Translations under genes and position numbers: made by a program
DNA from: Streptomyces sp. NRRL B-1347
Lineage (GTDB): Bacteria > Actinomycetota > Actinomycetes > Streptomycetales > Streptomycetaceae
Direction of reading: 5' to 3'
DNA length: 64,000 nt
Assembly: GCF_000720325.1 (NCBI RefSeq)
Contig: NZ_JOJM01000041.1
Span: forward strand, 7,392 to 71,391
Shown: positions 51,390-60,156 of the stretch, in pieces
Layout: each line of letters starts with the position of its first letter
Numbering within the stretch: the stretch's first letter is position 1
Notes under the pieces: generated by a model
Seen by the model: only the letters and a program-made list of their open reading frames with translations
What the model was told of the DNA's origin: nothing
Database searches by the model: none

Positions 51390-52568
51390 ATGCCGTTCCC
51401 TCCCTTCGACCCCGCCGACCCCCTCGGCGTCGACGACCTGCTCGAACCGGAGGACCTCGCCGTGCGCGACACCGTCCGGTCCTGGGCGGCCGACCGCGTG
51501 CTTCCGCACATCGCCGAGTGGTACGAGAGCGGCGAGCTGCCGGGGGTGCGCGAGCTCGCCCGCGAGCTCGGCTCGATCGGAGCGCTCGGCATGTCGCTCA
51601 CCGGCTACGGCTGCGCGGGCGCGAGCGCCGTGCAGTACGGGCTCGCCTGCCTGGAGCTGGAGGCGGCCGACTCCGGCATCCGCTCGCTCGTCTCCGTGCA
51701 GGGCTCGCTCGCCATGTACGCGATCTGGAAGTTCGGCTCCGACGAGCAGAAGCAGCGGTGGCTGCCGGGGATGGCCGCGGGCGAGATCATCGGCTGCTTC
51801 GGACTCACCGAGCCCGACCACGGCTCCGACCCCGGCTCGATGCGCACGTACGCGAAGAAGGACGGCACCGACTGGGTCCTCACCGGGCGCAAGATGTGGA
51901 TCACCAACGGCTCGGTCGCGGGCGTGGCCGTGGTGTGGGCGCAGACGGACGACGGGATCCGCGGCTTCGCGGTGCCCACCGACGCCCCGGGGTTCTCCGC
52001 CCCGGAGATCAAGCACAAGTGGTCGCTGCGCGCCAGCGTCACCAGTGAGCTGGTCCTGGACGAGGTGCGGCTGCCCGCCGACGCGGTGCTGCCCGGCGGC
52101 ACCGGCCTCAAGGGCCCGCTGAGCTGTCTGACGCACGCCCGCTACGGCATCGTGTGGGGCGCGATGGGCGCGGCCCGCGCCAGCTTCGAGACCGCCGTGG
52201 AGTACGCCAGGACCCGGGAGCAGTTCGGCAGGCCCATCGGCGGCTTCCAGCTCACCCAGGCCAAGCTCGCCGACATGGCGGTCGAGCTGCACAAGGGGAT
52301 CCTGCTCGCGCACCACCTCGGGCGGCGCATGGACGCCGGGACCCTCAGGCCCGAGCAGGTCAGCTTCGGCAAGCTCAACAACGTGCGGGAGGCGATCGAG
52401 ATCTGCCGCACGGCGCGCACGATCCTCGGCGCCAACGGGATCTCCCTGGAGTACCCCGTGATGCGGCACGCGACGAACCTCGAGTCGGTGCTCACCTACG
52501 AGGGCACCGTCGAGATGCATCAGCTGGTGCTCGGCAAGGCACTCACCGGAATCGACGCCTTCCGGTGA
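51390..52568 (+). CDS. Acyl-CoA dehydrogenase, glutaryl-CoA dehydrogenase-like
   Basis: A 392-residue FAD enzyme. FAD/substrate motifs are CFGLTEPDHGSDPGSMRTYA and GRKMWITNGSVAGVAVVWAQ. The C-terminal region has RTREQFGRPIGGFQLTQAKL, and the catalytic Glu lies in LTYEGTVEMHQLVLGKALTG, the position used by glutaryl- and related acyl-CoA dehydrogenases. It may act in lysine or tryptophan breakdown. ATG at 51390 has GGAGG upstream. It converges closely on the SepF-like gene. Confidence 0.92.
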   Translation: MPFPPFDPADPLGVDDLLEPEDLAVRDTVRSWAADRVLPHIAEWYESGELPGVRELARELGSIGALGMSLTGYGCAGASAVQYGLACLELEAADSGIRSLVSVQGSLAMYAIWKFGSDEQKQRWLPGMAAGEIIGCFGLTEPDHGSDPGSMRTYAKKDGTDWVLTGRKMWITNGSVAGVAVVWAQTDDGIRGFAVPTDAPGFSAPEIKHKWSLRASVTSELVLDEVRLPADAVLPGGTGLKGPLSCLTHARYGIVWGAMGAARASFETAVEYARTREQFGRPIGGFQLTQAKLADMAVELHKGILLAHHLGRRMDAGTLRPEQVSFGKLNNVREAIEICRTARTILGANGISLEYPVMRHATNLESVLTYEGTVEMHQLVLGKALTGIDAFR

Positions 52569-52577
52569 GGCCCCGCC

Positions 52578-53021
52578 TCAGCTCTGGTTGAAGAAGCCGT
52601 CCGCGCGGCGGCCGGGACCCTCACCGTTGACGATCTCCGTGTGGGCCGGGGTCAGCAGGAAGACGCGGTGCGCCACCCGGTCGATGGACCCGCGCAGTCC
52701 GAAGATGAGCCCGGCCGCGAAGTCCACCACGCGCTTGGCGTCACCGGGCTCCATCGACGTGAGGTTCACGATGACCGGAACCCCGTCGCGGAAGAGCTCG
52801 CCGATGCCGCGGGCGTCGCGGAAGCTGTCCGGCGTGATGGTGCCGATCCGGGCGCCCTTCTCCTCGGCCGCGTCCGTCGCCACCTTCACGCGCGGGTCCG
52901 TGACCCAGGCCTCGGCCTCGGGGCCGTCGGCTCCGTCGTCCTCGTAGCCGTCGTAGTAGCGCTCGTTGTTGTTGTCGTCGACGAGGCCAAGCCAGGCACT
53001 CGCCTTGCGCACCGATCCCAT
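52578..53021 (-). CDS. SepF-like cell-division protein (SflA-like)
   Basis: A 147-residue SepF homologue. The N terminus [20 protein letters not shown] could be a membrane-targeting amphipathic helix, followed by an acidic linker and the SepF domain with [40 protein letters not shown] and [20 protein letters not shown]. SepF anchors FtsZ to the membrane; Streptomyces also has SepF-like SflA/SflB. The location beside an acyl-CoA dehydrogenase, away from the ftsZ cluster, fits SflA (inference). ATG at 53021 has GAGGAGG 5 nt upstream. Confidence 0.88.
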   Translation of the reverse strand: MGSVRKASAWLGLVDDNNNERYYDGYEDDGADGPEAEAWVTDPRVKVATDAAEEKGARIGTITPDSFRDARGIGELFRDGVPVIVNLTSMEPGDAKRVVDFAAGLIFGLRGSIDRVAHRVFLLTPAHTEIVNGEGPGRRADGFFNQS

Positions 53022-53408
53022 GGACGCCTCCTCTCGCTGCGGTCTGCTCGTGTTCCGCACCCCTATCGTCGTCCATGATGCGGATGGTGCGCCAAGGGGA
53101 TAGACGCCGCACGGGGGTTTCGTGACGGTACTGGTGCACAGTCAACGGGCCGACACACGTGATTCTTCAAGGGGATTGTCGCGCCCGGCTGCTGACTGAG
53201 AGTGAAATATGATTTCTCGCGGCGTCCGGGTGACGATCGGTGCGTCCGGGTGAACGGGCCGGTCGATACGATGCCCCAGGTGGGGTCCGTGCCGTGGCGC
53301 CGAAACGCCGTTGACGGACCGTCAGTAGTCGTCCGGCCACGCACCGACCACCGGTGGACCGCGCACGCGACGCGCCGGGCGCACGGGGGAGCACACGGGG
53401 GGAACGTC
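53022..53408. other. Intergenic region between the SepF-like and DUF5685 genes
   Basis: A divergent 387-bp gap that should carry both promoters. TGACGG-A-CCGTCA (53312-53324) is a perfect 6-bp palindrome overlapping TTGACG, a possible -35, but no matching -10 is clear. No gene is seen. Confidence 0.4.
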
Positions 53409-54695
53409 TTGTTCGGAATCGTCAGGCCCTGCGCCCATCGCCTCGGCGACGGGCTCAAGACCCAGTGGATGGCGCACTTGTGCGGGCTCTGTCTCGCGCT
53501 GCGCGGGGACCACGGGCAGTTCGCACGCGTCGTCACCAACTACGACGGGCTCATCATCTCGGTCCTGACGGAGGCTCAGGCCGAGCGCGCCACCGGCTGG
53601 CGGCGCACCGCGGGCCCCTGCCCGCTGCGCGGCATGCGCACCGCGTCGGTCGCCCGCGGCGAGGGCGCGCGGCTCGCCGCCGCCGTCTCGCTCGTGCTGG
53701 CCTCCGCGAAGGTGCGCGACCACGTCGTCGACGGCGACGGCCTGTTGGCCCGCAGGCCGGTGGCCGCCGCGGCGCGCCGGGTCGCCGGGCACTGGGCCCT
53801 GGCGGGCGCGCGCACCGGCGCCGACGTGGGCTTCGACACGGCCGTCCTCGTCGACGCGGTGGAGCGGCAGGAGGGCATCGAGGCCCTGGCGGGCCCCGGC
53901 ACGTCCCTGCTGACCGTCACCGAGCCCACCGAGACGGCCACCGCGGCCGCCTTCGCGCACACCGCCGTCCTCGCGGGCCGCCCCGGCAACGCGGAGCCGC
54001 TCGCCGAGGCGGGGCGGCTCTTCGGCCGGCTCGCGCATCTGCTCGACGCCGTGGAGGACCGGCAGGCCGACGCCGCCGCGGGCGCCTGGAACCCGATCAC
54101 GGCCACCGGCGCCACGGCCGCGGAGGCGCGCCGCCTCGCCGACGACGCGCTGCACGGCATCCGGCTCGCGCTCGGCGAGGTGGAGTTCACCGACGCCAAG
54201 CTCGCGCACTTCCTGCTCGTGCACGAGCTGGCCCGGTCGGTGGACCGGGCGTTCGGGACGGCGTCGTGCGGGCACGCCCCGCACGTGGGGCGCGGCGCGA
54301 CCGGCCTCGACGTGACGGCGTACGACGGTTCGCACGGCGGCCCGTACGGCGGCGGGAGCGGGCAGGGGCCCTACGGCGGTTCCGGAGGCTACGGCGGCGG
54401 GTCGCCGTACGGGGACGGCGGGGCCCACTACGGCGGCGCGGCCGGGGGTGGCCACGGCGGTTCGGCCGGCGGCGACGGCCACGGCGGCGGAGGCTTCGGC
54501 CCCTGGTCGGGGGAGCCGAAGAAGCCGCGCGGCTTCTGGGCGGGCTGCTTCGTCGCGATCGGCCTGTGCTGCACGTGCCAGCTGTGCTGCGCCCGCGAGT
54601 ACGAGGGGCCGTGGTCCCGGAAGAAGCGCAAGGGCGCCTGCCGGGACTGTGACTGCCCGTGCGAGTGCTGCGAGTGCTGTGCGTGCGACTGCTGA
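53409..54695 (+). CDS. DUF5685 family protein with Gly-rich region and Cys-rich tail
   Basis: A 428-residue protein of unknown function. The N-terminal domain starts FGIVRPCAHRLGDGLKTQWM, then AHLCGLCLALRGDHGQFARV; its Cys/His spacing suggests metal binding. An alpha-helical region follows to ~290. A Gly/Tyr/His-rich disordered stretch of ~70 residues comes next (YGGSGGYGGGSPYGDGGAHY). The C terminus has a hydrophobic Cys-rich segment (FVAIGLCCTCQLCCAREYEG) and ends with nine Cys in the last 17 residues (DCDCPCECCECCACDC). A TTG at 53409 is preferred, with GGGGGGAA just upstream, since the family begins at FGIVRPC. Confidence 0.82.
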   Translation: MFGIVRPCAHRLGDGLKTQWMAHLCGLCLALRGDHGQFARVVTNYDGLIISVLTEAQAERATGWRRTAGPCPLRGMRTASVARGEGARLAAAVSLVLASAKVRDHVVDGDGLLARRPVAAAARRVAGHWALAGARTGADVGFDTAVLVDAVERQEGIEALAGPGTSLLTVTEPTETATAAAFAHTAVLAGRPGNAEPLAEAGRLFGRLAHLLDAVEDRQADAAAGAWNPITATGATAAEARRLADDALHGIRLALGEVEFTDAKLAHFLLVHELARSVDRAFGTASCGHAPHVGRGATGLDVTAYDGSHGGPYGGGSGQGPYGGSGGYGGGSPYGDGGAHYGGAAGGGHGGSAGGDGHGGGGFGPWSGEPKKPRGFWAGCFVAIGLCCTCQLCCAREYEGPWSRKKRKGACRDCDCPCECCECCACDC

Positions 54696-54714
54696 CGTTC
54701 AAGGTGACGCCGGG

Positions 54715-55665
54715 TCAGTCCTTGATCTCCGGCGGTGAGATCCGGGACGTCTCGATCGCTGACGCCCGGGTGCCCCACTTCTTCAGGATGCGGTCGTACG
54801 TACCGTCCTCGATGAGCTGATTGACCGCCGCCTGGAACGCGGGCGCCAGCTTCGTGCCCTTCTTGAACGCGAAGCCCACGTCCAGGCGGTGGAACTCGCC
54901 GAGGAACTTCAGGCCCGGCTGCTGCTTGACCGCGTACCGCAGGCCGTTGATGGTCGACATCACCACGTCGCTGCGGCCCTGTTGCAGGGAGCCCCAGATC
55001 GCGCCCTGCTCGGTGTACGTCTTCACGCTGTACGGCTTCTTGCCCGCGTCCGCGCACACGTGCTTGTTGTCCTCAAGCGTCACCTCGAACGTGGTGCCCG
55101 CGCCGGTGGCCACGTTCAGGCCGCACAGCTGACGGAAGTCCGTGACCTTCTTCAGCTTGCTGTCGTCGCGGACGGCGAAGCCCTGGCCGTCGTTGATGTA
55201 GGTGACGAAGTCGATCGTCCTGCGCCGCTCCTCGGTGACGCCGAAGTTGCCGGTGCCCAGGTCGTACTTGCCGCTGCCGAGGGCGGGCAGGATCGCCTCG
55301 AAGCTCGCGGTCTCCCGCTCCAGACGCAGGCCGAGGGCCTTGGCGACGGCCTGGGCGAAGTCGATGTCCTGGCCGACGACGGTCTTGCCGTCCTCCAGGT
55401 ACGCGGAGCCCGGTGGGGTGCCGCCGACGCTGGTGGCGATTCTGAGGGTGCCGCGTTCGCGGACGTCGGGTGGCAGGAGTCCCGCCGCCTTCGCGTCCTT
55501 CTCGACCGACGACACCACGTCCGTCGTCGGGAGCTTGCCGCTCCCGCCCGCGGACCCCGCGCCCGCCGCGGTGTCGGACGCGTCGCCGGAGCCGCACGCG
55601 GTGAGCGCGAGCGCGGCGGCGGTGATCAGGGCGAAGGCGGAAAGGGACGTGCGGGACGTGCGCAT
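54715..55665 (-). CDS. Amino-acid-type ABC transporter substrate-binding lipoprotein
   Basis: A 316-residue cluster-3 (HisJ/GlnH-type) binding protein. The lipobox is in ALALTACGSG; a Ser/Gly/Ala linker follows. The first lobe is RGTLRIATSVGGTPPGSAYL with GQDIDFAQAVAKALGLRLER and FEAILPALGSGKYDLGTGNF. The binding fold ends VNQLIEDGTYDRILKKWG. A Cys pair (LCGLNVA, HVCADAG) may form a disulfide. It is divergent from the permease/monooxygenase operon at 56400. Its upstream region holds a minisatellite and a Cys-ending leader ORF. An S-containing amino acid as ligand is inferred from context. Confidence 0.9.
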   Translation of the reverse strand: MRTSRTSLSAFALITAAALALTACGSGDASDTAAGAGSAGGSGKLPTTDVVSSVEKDAKAAGLLPPDVRERGTLRIATSVGGTPPGSAYLEDGKTVVGQDIDFAQAVAKALGLRLERETASFEAILPALGSGKYDLGTGNFGVTEERRRTIDFVTYINDGQGFAVRDDSKLKKVTDFRQLCGLNVATGAGTTFEVTLEDNKHVCADAGKKPYSVKTYTEQGAIWGSLQQGRSDVVMSTINGLRYAVKQQPGLKFLGEFHRLDVGFAFKKGTKLAPAFQAAVNQLIEDGTYDRILKKWGTRASAIETSRISPPEIKD

Positions 55666-55870
55666 GGCGTGACGTTCTCCGGGGTCGGGGCACGGGAGCG
55701 GGCCGGGGAGGGAAGGCGGAGGAAGGGCGAGGGGCAGGCGAGGGGAGGGGTGTGGCCGCGTACGCGTACGCGTGTGAAGGCGGGGGCAACCGCGCGCGGG
55801 GCGCGGGAGTTACGGGAGTGCGGACGTACGGGACGGCGTGCGTACGGGGGTACGGACGAGCCGCGCACGG

Positions 55871-55982
55871 GAGTGCGGAAGTACGGGAGTGCGGAAGTGC
55901 CGGAGTGCGGAAGTGCCGGGGTGCCGGAGTACGGAAGTGCCGGGATGCCGAGGTGCCGGGATGCCGGAGTACGGCCGTGCCG
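55871..55982. repeat. Minisatellite, seven tandem 16-bp units
   Basis: Seven consecutive 16-bp units start at 55871, 55887, 55903, 55919, 55935, 55951 and 55967, each a variant of GAGTGCGGAAGTGCCG; units 2 and 3 are identical. Each unit is itself two related 8-mers. Degenerate copies flank the array (about 55801-55870 and 55983-56000). It lies between the leader ORF (56085) and the binding-protein start (55665). The rest of the 735-bp divergent region holds the leader ORF and the permease promoter. Confidence 0.88.
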
Positions 55983-56084
55983 AGTGCCGGAATGCCGGAG
56001 AAATGTGAGACGACCGGTACGGATGGTGGGACGCGGTGGGCGAAGGGCCCGGAGGCGCGGCGGGGCGGTCGGCTCAGGAGAGCG

Positions 56085-56156
56085 TCAACAAGACGCCGAC
56101 CACACGCGACCGAAGTCGATGTGGGAGCGCGTGACCAGCCACTGCTGCGGATGCAT
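56085..56156 (-). CDS. Short Cys-ending putative leader peptide
   Basis: A 23-codon ORF. Its core VTRSHIDFGRV and its terminal WSASC-stop match, by pattern, the short peptides annotated as putative leader peptides in Streptomyces (V-T-R/K-R-H-[IV]-D-[LF]-x-R-V-...-C). These precede sulfur-assimilation and sulfonate genes. An in-frame ATG seven codons upstream (56177) and a GTG are alternative starts. It lies 420 nt upstream of the ABC binding-protein gene on the same strand. The final Cys codon directly before the stop suggests sensing of charged tRNA-Cys by ribosome stalling; this is inference. Confidence 0.7.
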   Translation of the reverse strand: MHPQQWLVTRSHIDFGRVWSASC

Positions 56157-56253
56157 GAGCACAAGTGGAACAGGCATCCGGAAGGGCGTCAACTGCGTTG
56201 AGACGTACGGCTCATATTCTGGACGGATGCCTGGGACGGCTTCCGGGACGGCC

Positions 56254-56284
56254 TTGACAGCGGGCGCGACGTGCCACGTAGTCT
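56254..56284 (+). promoter_or_regulatory. Candidate promoter of the permease/monooxygenase operon
   Basis: TTGACA (56254-56259) and TAGTCT (56279-56284) are separated by 19 bp, slightly long but otherwise a strong match. Transcription would start near 56291, about 110 nt before the permease ATG at 56400. Confidence 0.5.
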
Positions 56285-56399
56285 CAGGAGACGGACCCGT
56301 GCTGAGGGGCTCGGTCCGTGCGGGCCCGTCGGCCCACCGTGGCCCGCGTGCCGCACGCGGCGCATGTGAAGGCACCACTCGCACCATCGGAGCCTTCGC

Positions 56400-57263
56400 A
56401 TGTCATCCGACGCCCTCACCAAGGTGGCCGTCCACCGCCCCGATCCCCCCGACCGGCATCCGGCCGAACCGCGCATCGTGCCCCGGCGCCACCTCGGCCA
56501 GTGGGCCGCCGCCCTCGTCGTCGTCGCGGCGCTCGCGCTCGCCCTGAACTCCGTCGTGCGCAACGACGCCTTCCAGTGGGAGGTCGTCGGCGACTACTTC
56601 ACCACCGCCGCCGTGCTGCGCGGACTGTGGCTCACGCTGTGGCTGACCGCCGCCGTGATGGTGCTCGGCTTCGCGCTCGGCACCCTGCTCGGCCTCGGCC
56701 GGCTTTCGAGCAACCCCGTGCTGCGGGCGGTCAGTTGGGGCTACGTCTGGTTCTTCCGTTCGATGCCGATCCTGGTGCAGCTCCTCTTCTGGTTCAACAT
56801 CGGCGCGCTGTACCCGACGCTGCTCGGCGTCCGGACCGTGGACCTGCTCGGGCCCGTCACCATCGCCGTCATCGGGCTCACGCTGCACGAGGCCGCGTAC
56901 GCCGCCGAGGTCGTGCGCGGCGGCATCCTCTCCGTCGACCGGGGCCAGACCGAGGCCGCGCAGTCCCTCGGGCTCGGCCGGTGGCGCCGCTTCCGAAGAA
57001 TCGTTCTGCCGCAGGCCATGCGCTCCATCGTGCCCCCGGCGGGCAACATGCTGATCGGCACCCTCAAGGGCACCTCGATCGTCAGCGTCATCGCCGTACA
57101 GGACCTGCTGTACTCCGTGCAGCTGGTGTACCACCGCACCTACCAGGTCATCCCGCTGCTGCTCGTCGCCACGCTCTGGTACGTCGCCGTCACCTCCGTG
57201 CTCAGCGTCGGACAGCACTACGTGGAGCGGCACTACGCGCGCGGCTCGGAGCTCGCCCGATGA
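56400..57263 (+). CDS. Amino-acid-type ABC transporter permease (HisM family)
   Basis: A 287-residue permease with ~5 TM helices after a ~40-residue Pro/His-rich N terminus. The family features are VLRGLWLTLWLTAAVMVLGF, YVWFFRSMPILVQLLFWFNI and the EAA loop DRGQTEAAQSLGLGRWRRFR. It matches polar amino-acid transporters and pairs with the divergent binding protein. GGAG lies 8 nt before the ATG. The stop overlaps the next gene (ATGA). No ABC ATPase gene is present in the cluster. Confidence 0.92.
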   Translation: MSSDALTKVAVHRPDPPDRHPAEPRIVPRRHLGQWAAALVVVAALALALNSVVRNDAFQWEVVGDYFTTAAVLRGLWLTLWLTAAVMVLGFALGTLLGLGRLSSNPVLRAVSWGYVWFFRSMPILVQLLFWFNIGALYPTLLGVRTVDLLGPVTIAVIGLTLHEAAYAAEVVRGGILSVDRGQTEAAQSLGLGRWRRFRRIVLPQAMRSIVPPAGNMLIGTLKGTSIVSVIAVQDLLYSVQLVYHRTYQVIPLLLVATLWYVAVTSVLSVGQHYVERHYARGSELAR

Positions 57264-59044
57264 GCACCGCGACGGCCCCGTCGACGGTGGCGGGGACGCC
57301 CACGCTCGTGATCGTGGGCGCGGGCCCGCGCGCCACCGGCCTCATCGAGCGCATCGCCGCCAACGCGCCGACCCTGTACGCCGGTGCGCGCCTGGACATC
57401 CACCTCGTCGACCCCTACCCGCCGGGACCCGGGCGGATCTGGCGGCAGCGGCAGTCGCCGCTGCTCTGGATGAACTCGCACGCCCAGGACGTCACCCTCT
57501 TCACCGACGACACGGTGGAGGTGGCGGGGCCCGTCCGGCCGGGGCCCGCGCTGCACGAGTGGGCGGGCGTCGACGGGCAGACCTTCGCCGGGCGCCCCAC
57601 GCAGGGCGCCTATCTGCGCTGGGTGTACGAGACGTCCGTGGCCGCGCTGCCGCCCGGCATCGCCGTCCACCACCACGCCCGCCGCGCCCTGCGCCTCACC
57701 GGGCCCCGGTCGGGCCGCCAGCGGGTGTGGCTCGAAGGCAGCGCGCGGCCCCTCGTCGGCGACCTCGTGATCCTCGCCCAGGGCCACCTCGACGCCGAAC
57801 CCGACGCCGAGCAGCGGCACCTGGCGCGGTACGCCCGGCGGCACGGGCTCGTGCACCTGCCGCCCGACTTCACCGCGGACAGCGACCTCAGCGCCCTCGA
57901 AGCCGGGCAGAAGGTGCTGGTGCGCGGCTTCGGGCTCGCCTTCGTCGACCTCATGGTGCTCCTCACCGAGGGGCGCGGCGGGCGCTACGACGGCGACACC
58001 TACGTGCCGTCGGGCCGCGAGCCGGTCCTGTACGTCGGCTCGCGGCGCGGCGTGCCGTACCACTCCAAGCTCGGCTACACCTGGGACGACGGCGAACGGC
58101 CGCCGCTGCCCCGCTATCTGGGCCCGGCCGAGATCGACGAACTGCTCGCCCGGCCCGGCGGCTTCGACTTCGGGCGCGACGTGTGGCCGCTGATCGAGAA
58201 GGAGCTGGGCTTCGCCCACTACCACCGGCTCTTCGGCGCGCACCCCGAGCGCACGGCCGTCGCCTGGCACGACTTCGACGAGAAGTACGCGTCCTGCCCG
58301 CCCGGCAGCCCCGAACTGCACGCCCTAGTCTCCGCCGCCGTGCCCGACCCCGCCGACCGGCTCGACCTCACCGCCCTCGACCACCCGCTGGACGGCGTCC
58401 GGCACTCCTCGTACGCGGGGCTCCAGGAGGGGCTGCGGGCCTACATCACCGCCGACCTGACCCGTCGTCACGACCCCGCGCACAGCCCCGACCTCGCCGT
58501 CTTCCTCGGTCTGCTCTCCGTCTACGGGCAGCTGACCCGGCTCGGCGACATCGGGCCCTGGTGGCACGGCTACTTCAGCTACCTCGCGTCGGGGCCGCCC
58601 GGGCCGCGCCTTCGCCAGCTGCTCGCCCTGTCCCGCGCGGGCATCGTGCGGTTCCTCGGCGCGGACCTGCGCGTCGAGGCCCGCGACGGGGTGTTCCGGG
58701 CCAGCAGCGCCACCGTGCCCGGACAGCACGTGGCGGCCCGCGCCCTGGTGGAGGCGCGCCTTCCGCAGCCCACGCTCGCCCGCACCCGCGACCCGCTGCT
58801 GCGCGCCCTGCACGCCGAGGGGGTGGCCGAGACGCCCGACGGGCTGCTCGCCGTCGACCCCGCCGACGGCCGCGTACGGGACCGCGCGGGCAGTCCGCAC
58901 CCGCGCCGCTTCGCCCTCGGCCCGCACACCGACGCGCGCGGCGCGGGCGCCTTCACCCGGCCGCGCACCAACAGCCCGTCCTTCCGGCAGAACGACGCCA
59001 CCGCGCGCGCCGTTCTCACCTTCCTGCACGAGGCCGGGCGGTGA
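57260..59044 (+). CDS. FAD/NAD(P)-binding domain protein
   Basis: A 594-residue flavoprotein-like enzyme of the FAD-NAD(P)-binding (PF13454-type) family. It starts TLVIVGAGPRATGLIERIAA (Gly-rich FAD loop), then LDIHLVDPYPPGPGRIWRQR and LLWMNSHAQDVTLFTDD. A second nucleotide-binding stretch is KVLVRGFGLAFVDLMVLLTE. The C-terminal part has NSPSFRQNDATARAVLTFL. Such proteins accompany luciferase-like monooxygenases in actinobacterial clusters. Reaction unknown; oxidation of an amino-acid side chain is possible. It is translationally coupled to the permease. Confidence 0.87.
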   Translation: MSTATAPSTVAGTPTLVIVGAGPRATGLIERIAANAPTLYAGARLDIHLVDPYPPGPGRIWRQRQSPLLWMNSHAQDVTLFTDDTVEVAGPVRPGPALHEWAGVDGQTFAGRPTQGAYLRWVYETSVAALPPGIAVHHHARRALRLTGPRSGRQRVWLEGSARPLVGDLVILAQGHLDAEPDAEQRHLARYARRHGLVHLPPDFTADSDLSALEAGQKVLVRGFGLAFVDLMVLLTEGRGGRYDGDTYVPSGREPVLYVGSRRGVPYHSKLGYTWDDGERPPLPRYLGPAEIDELLARPGGFDFGRDVWPLIEKELGFAHYHRLFGAHPERTAVAWHDFDEKYASCPPGSPELHALVSAAVPDPADRLDLTALDHPLDGVRHSSYAGLQEGLRAYITADLTRRHDPAHSPDLAVFLGLLSVYGQLTRLGDIGPWWHGYFSYLASGPPGPRLRQLLALSRAGIVRFLGADLRVEARDGVFRASSATVPGQHVAARALVEARLPQPTLARTRDPLLRALHAEGVAETPDGLLAVDPADGRVRDRAGSPHPRRFALGPHTDARGAGAFTRPRTNSPSFRQNDATARAVLTFLHEAGR

Positions 59045-59070
59045 CCGCCGCCCGAGAGAGGTGTTCTCCG

Positions 59071-60156
59071 ATGTCCGCAAGCCCACCCCCCGGCCGTGGC
59101 CCGCTGCATCTGGCCGCCGCCGTGGACCTGCCCGGCGCCCACGACGCCGCGTCCTTCGTCGAACTCGCCCGGCTCGCCGAGCACGGCGCCCTCGACTTCG
59201 TGACGCTCGGCGACGGCTTCGCCCGCCGCGGGCTCGACGCGCTCGCCGTGCTCTCCCGCGTCGCGCCCGCCACCGGCCGCGTCGGCCTGGTGCCCACCGT
59301 CACCACCACGCACACCGAGCCCTTCCACGTGCAGGCGGCCGTGGCCACGCTCGACTGGGTCAGCCACGGCCGGGCCGGCTGGACCGTCGACGTGTCCACG
59401 ACCGAGGCCGAGGCCAAGCTGTTCGGGCGGCGCCGGGCGGCTCCGCGCGACGCGCTGTGGCGCGAGGCGGGCGAGGTCGCCGACGTCGCCCGTCGGCTGT
59501 GGGACAGCTGGGAGGACGACGCCGAGATCCGGGACGTGGCCACCGGCCGCTTCGTCGACCGGGACAAGCTGCACTACGTCGACTTCGAAGGCGCCGCCTT
59601 CTCCGTGCGCGGGCCCTCCATCGTCCCCCGGCCGCCGCAGGGCCACCCCGTGGTCGTCGTCGACGCCACCGCCGAGCACACCCGCGACGTGGCCGTCCGG
59701 CACGCGGACGTCGCCCTGGTCCGGGCCGCGAGCCCCGCCCAGGCGGGCGCCGCACGGGCCGACCTGCGCGCCCGCGCGACCGCGCTCGGCCGGGATCCGG
59801 GGGAACTGCGGGTGCTCGCCGCGCTCGTCGTCGACCTCGGCGGCGGCGAGCACGCCGCGCAGCCGGGGCACGGCGGCGGCCCGCACCCCACCGCCGAAGG
59901 ACCGCTCTACCGCGGCGGGCCCGTCGACCTGGCCGACCTCATCGCCGCCTGGCACGCGGCGGGCGCCGCCGACGGCTTCCACCTCACGCCCGTGGAGCCG
60001 CGGCGCGACCTGGAGCGCCTGGTCAACGGCACGGTCTCGCTGCTCCAGCACCGCGGTCTGTTCCGCACCTTCTACCCCGGCGCCACGCTCCGGGAGCACC
60101 TGGGCCTGGCCCGGCCCGCCAACCGCTACGCCGCGCACACGAGGGAGGCGTCATGA
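59071..60156 (+). CDS. Luciferase-like (LLM class) flavin-dependent monooxygenase 1
   Basis: A 361-residue TIM-barrel protein of the bacterial-luciferase superfamily. It starts LHLAAAVDLPGAHDAASFVE and continues FVTLGDGFARRGLDALAVLS and RVGLVPTVTTTHTEPFHVQA, with DWVSHGRAGWTVDVSTTEAE in the substrate region. It ends with FRTFYPGATLREHLGLARP, as seen in NtaA/SnaA-type enzymes. ATG at 59071 has GAGAGAGGTG upstream. The stop overlaps the second monooxygenase gene (ATGA). A reduced flavin would have to come from a separate reductase. Confidence 0.9.
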   Translation: MSASPPPGRGPLHLAAAVDLPGAHDAASFVELARLAEHGALDFVTLGDGFARRGLDALAVLSRVAPATGRVGLVPTVTTTHTEPFHVQAAVATLDWVSHGRAGWTVDVSTTEAEAKLFGRRRAAPRDALWREAGEVADVARRLWDSWEDDAEIRDVATGRFVDRDKLHYVDFEGAAFSVRGPSIVPRPPQGHPVVVVDATAEHTRDVAVRHADVALVRAASPAQAGAARADLRARATALGRDPGELRVLAALVVDLGGGEHAAQPGHGGGPHPTAEGPLYRGGPVDLADLIAAWHAAGAADGFHLTPVEPRRDLERLVNGTVSLLQHRGLFRTFYPGATLREHLGLARPANRYAAHTREAS

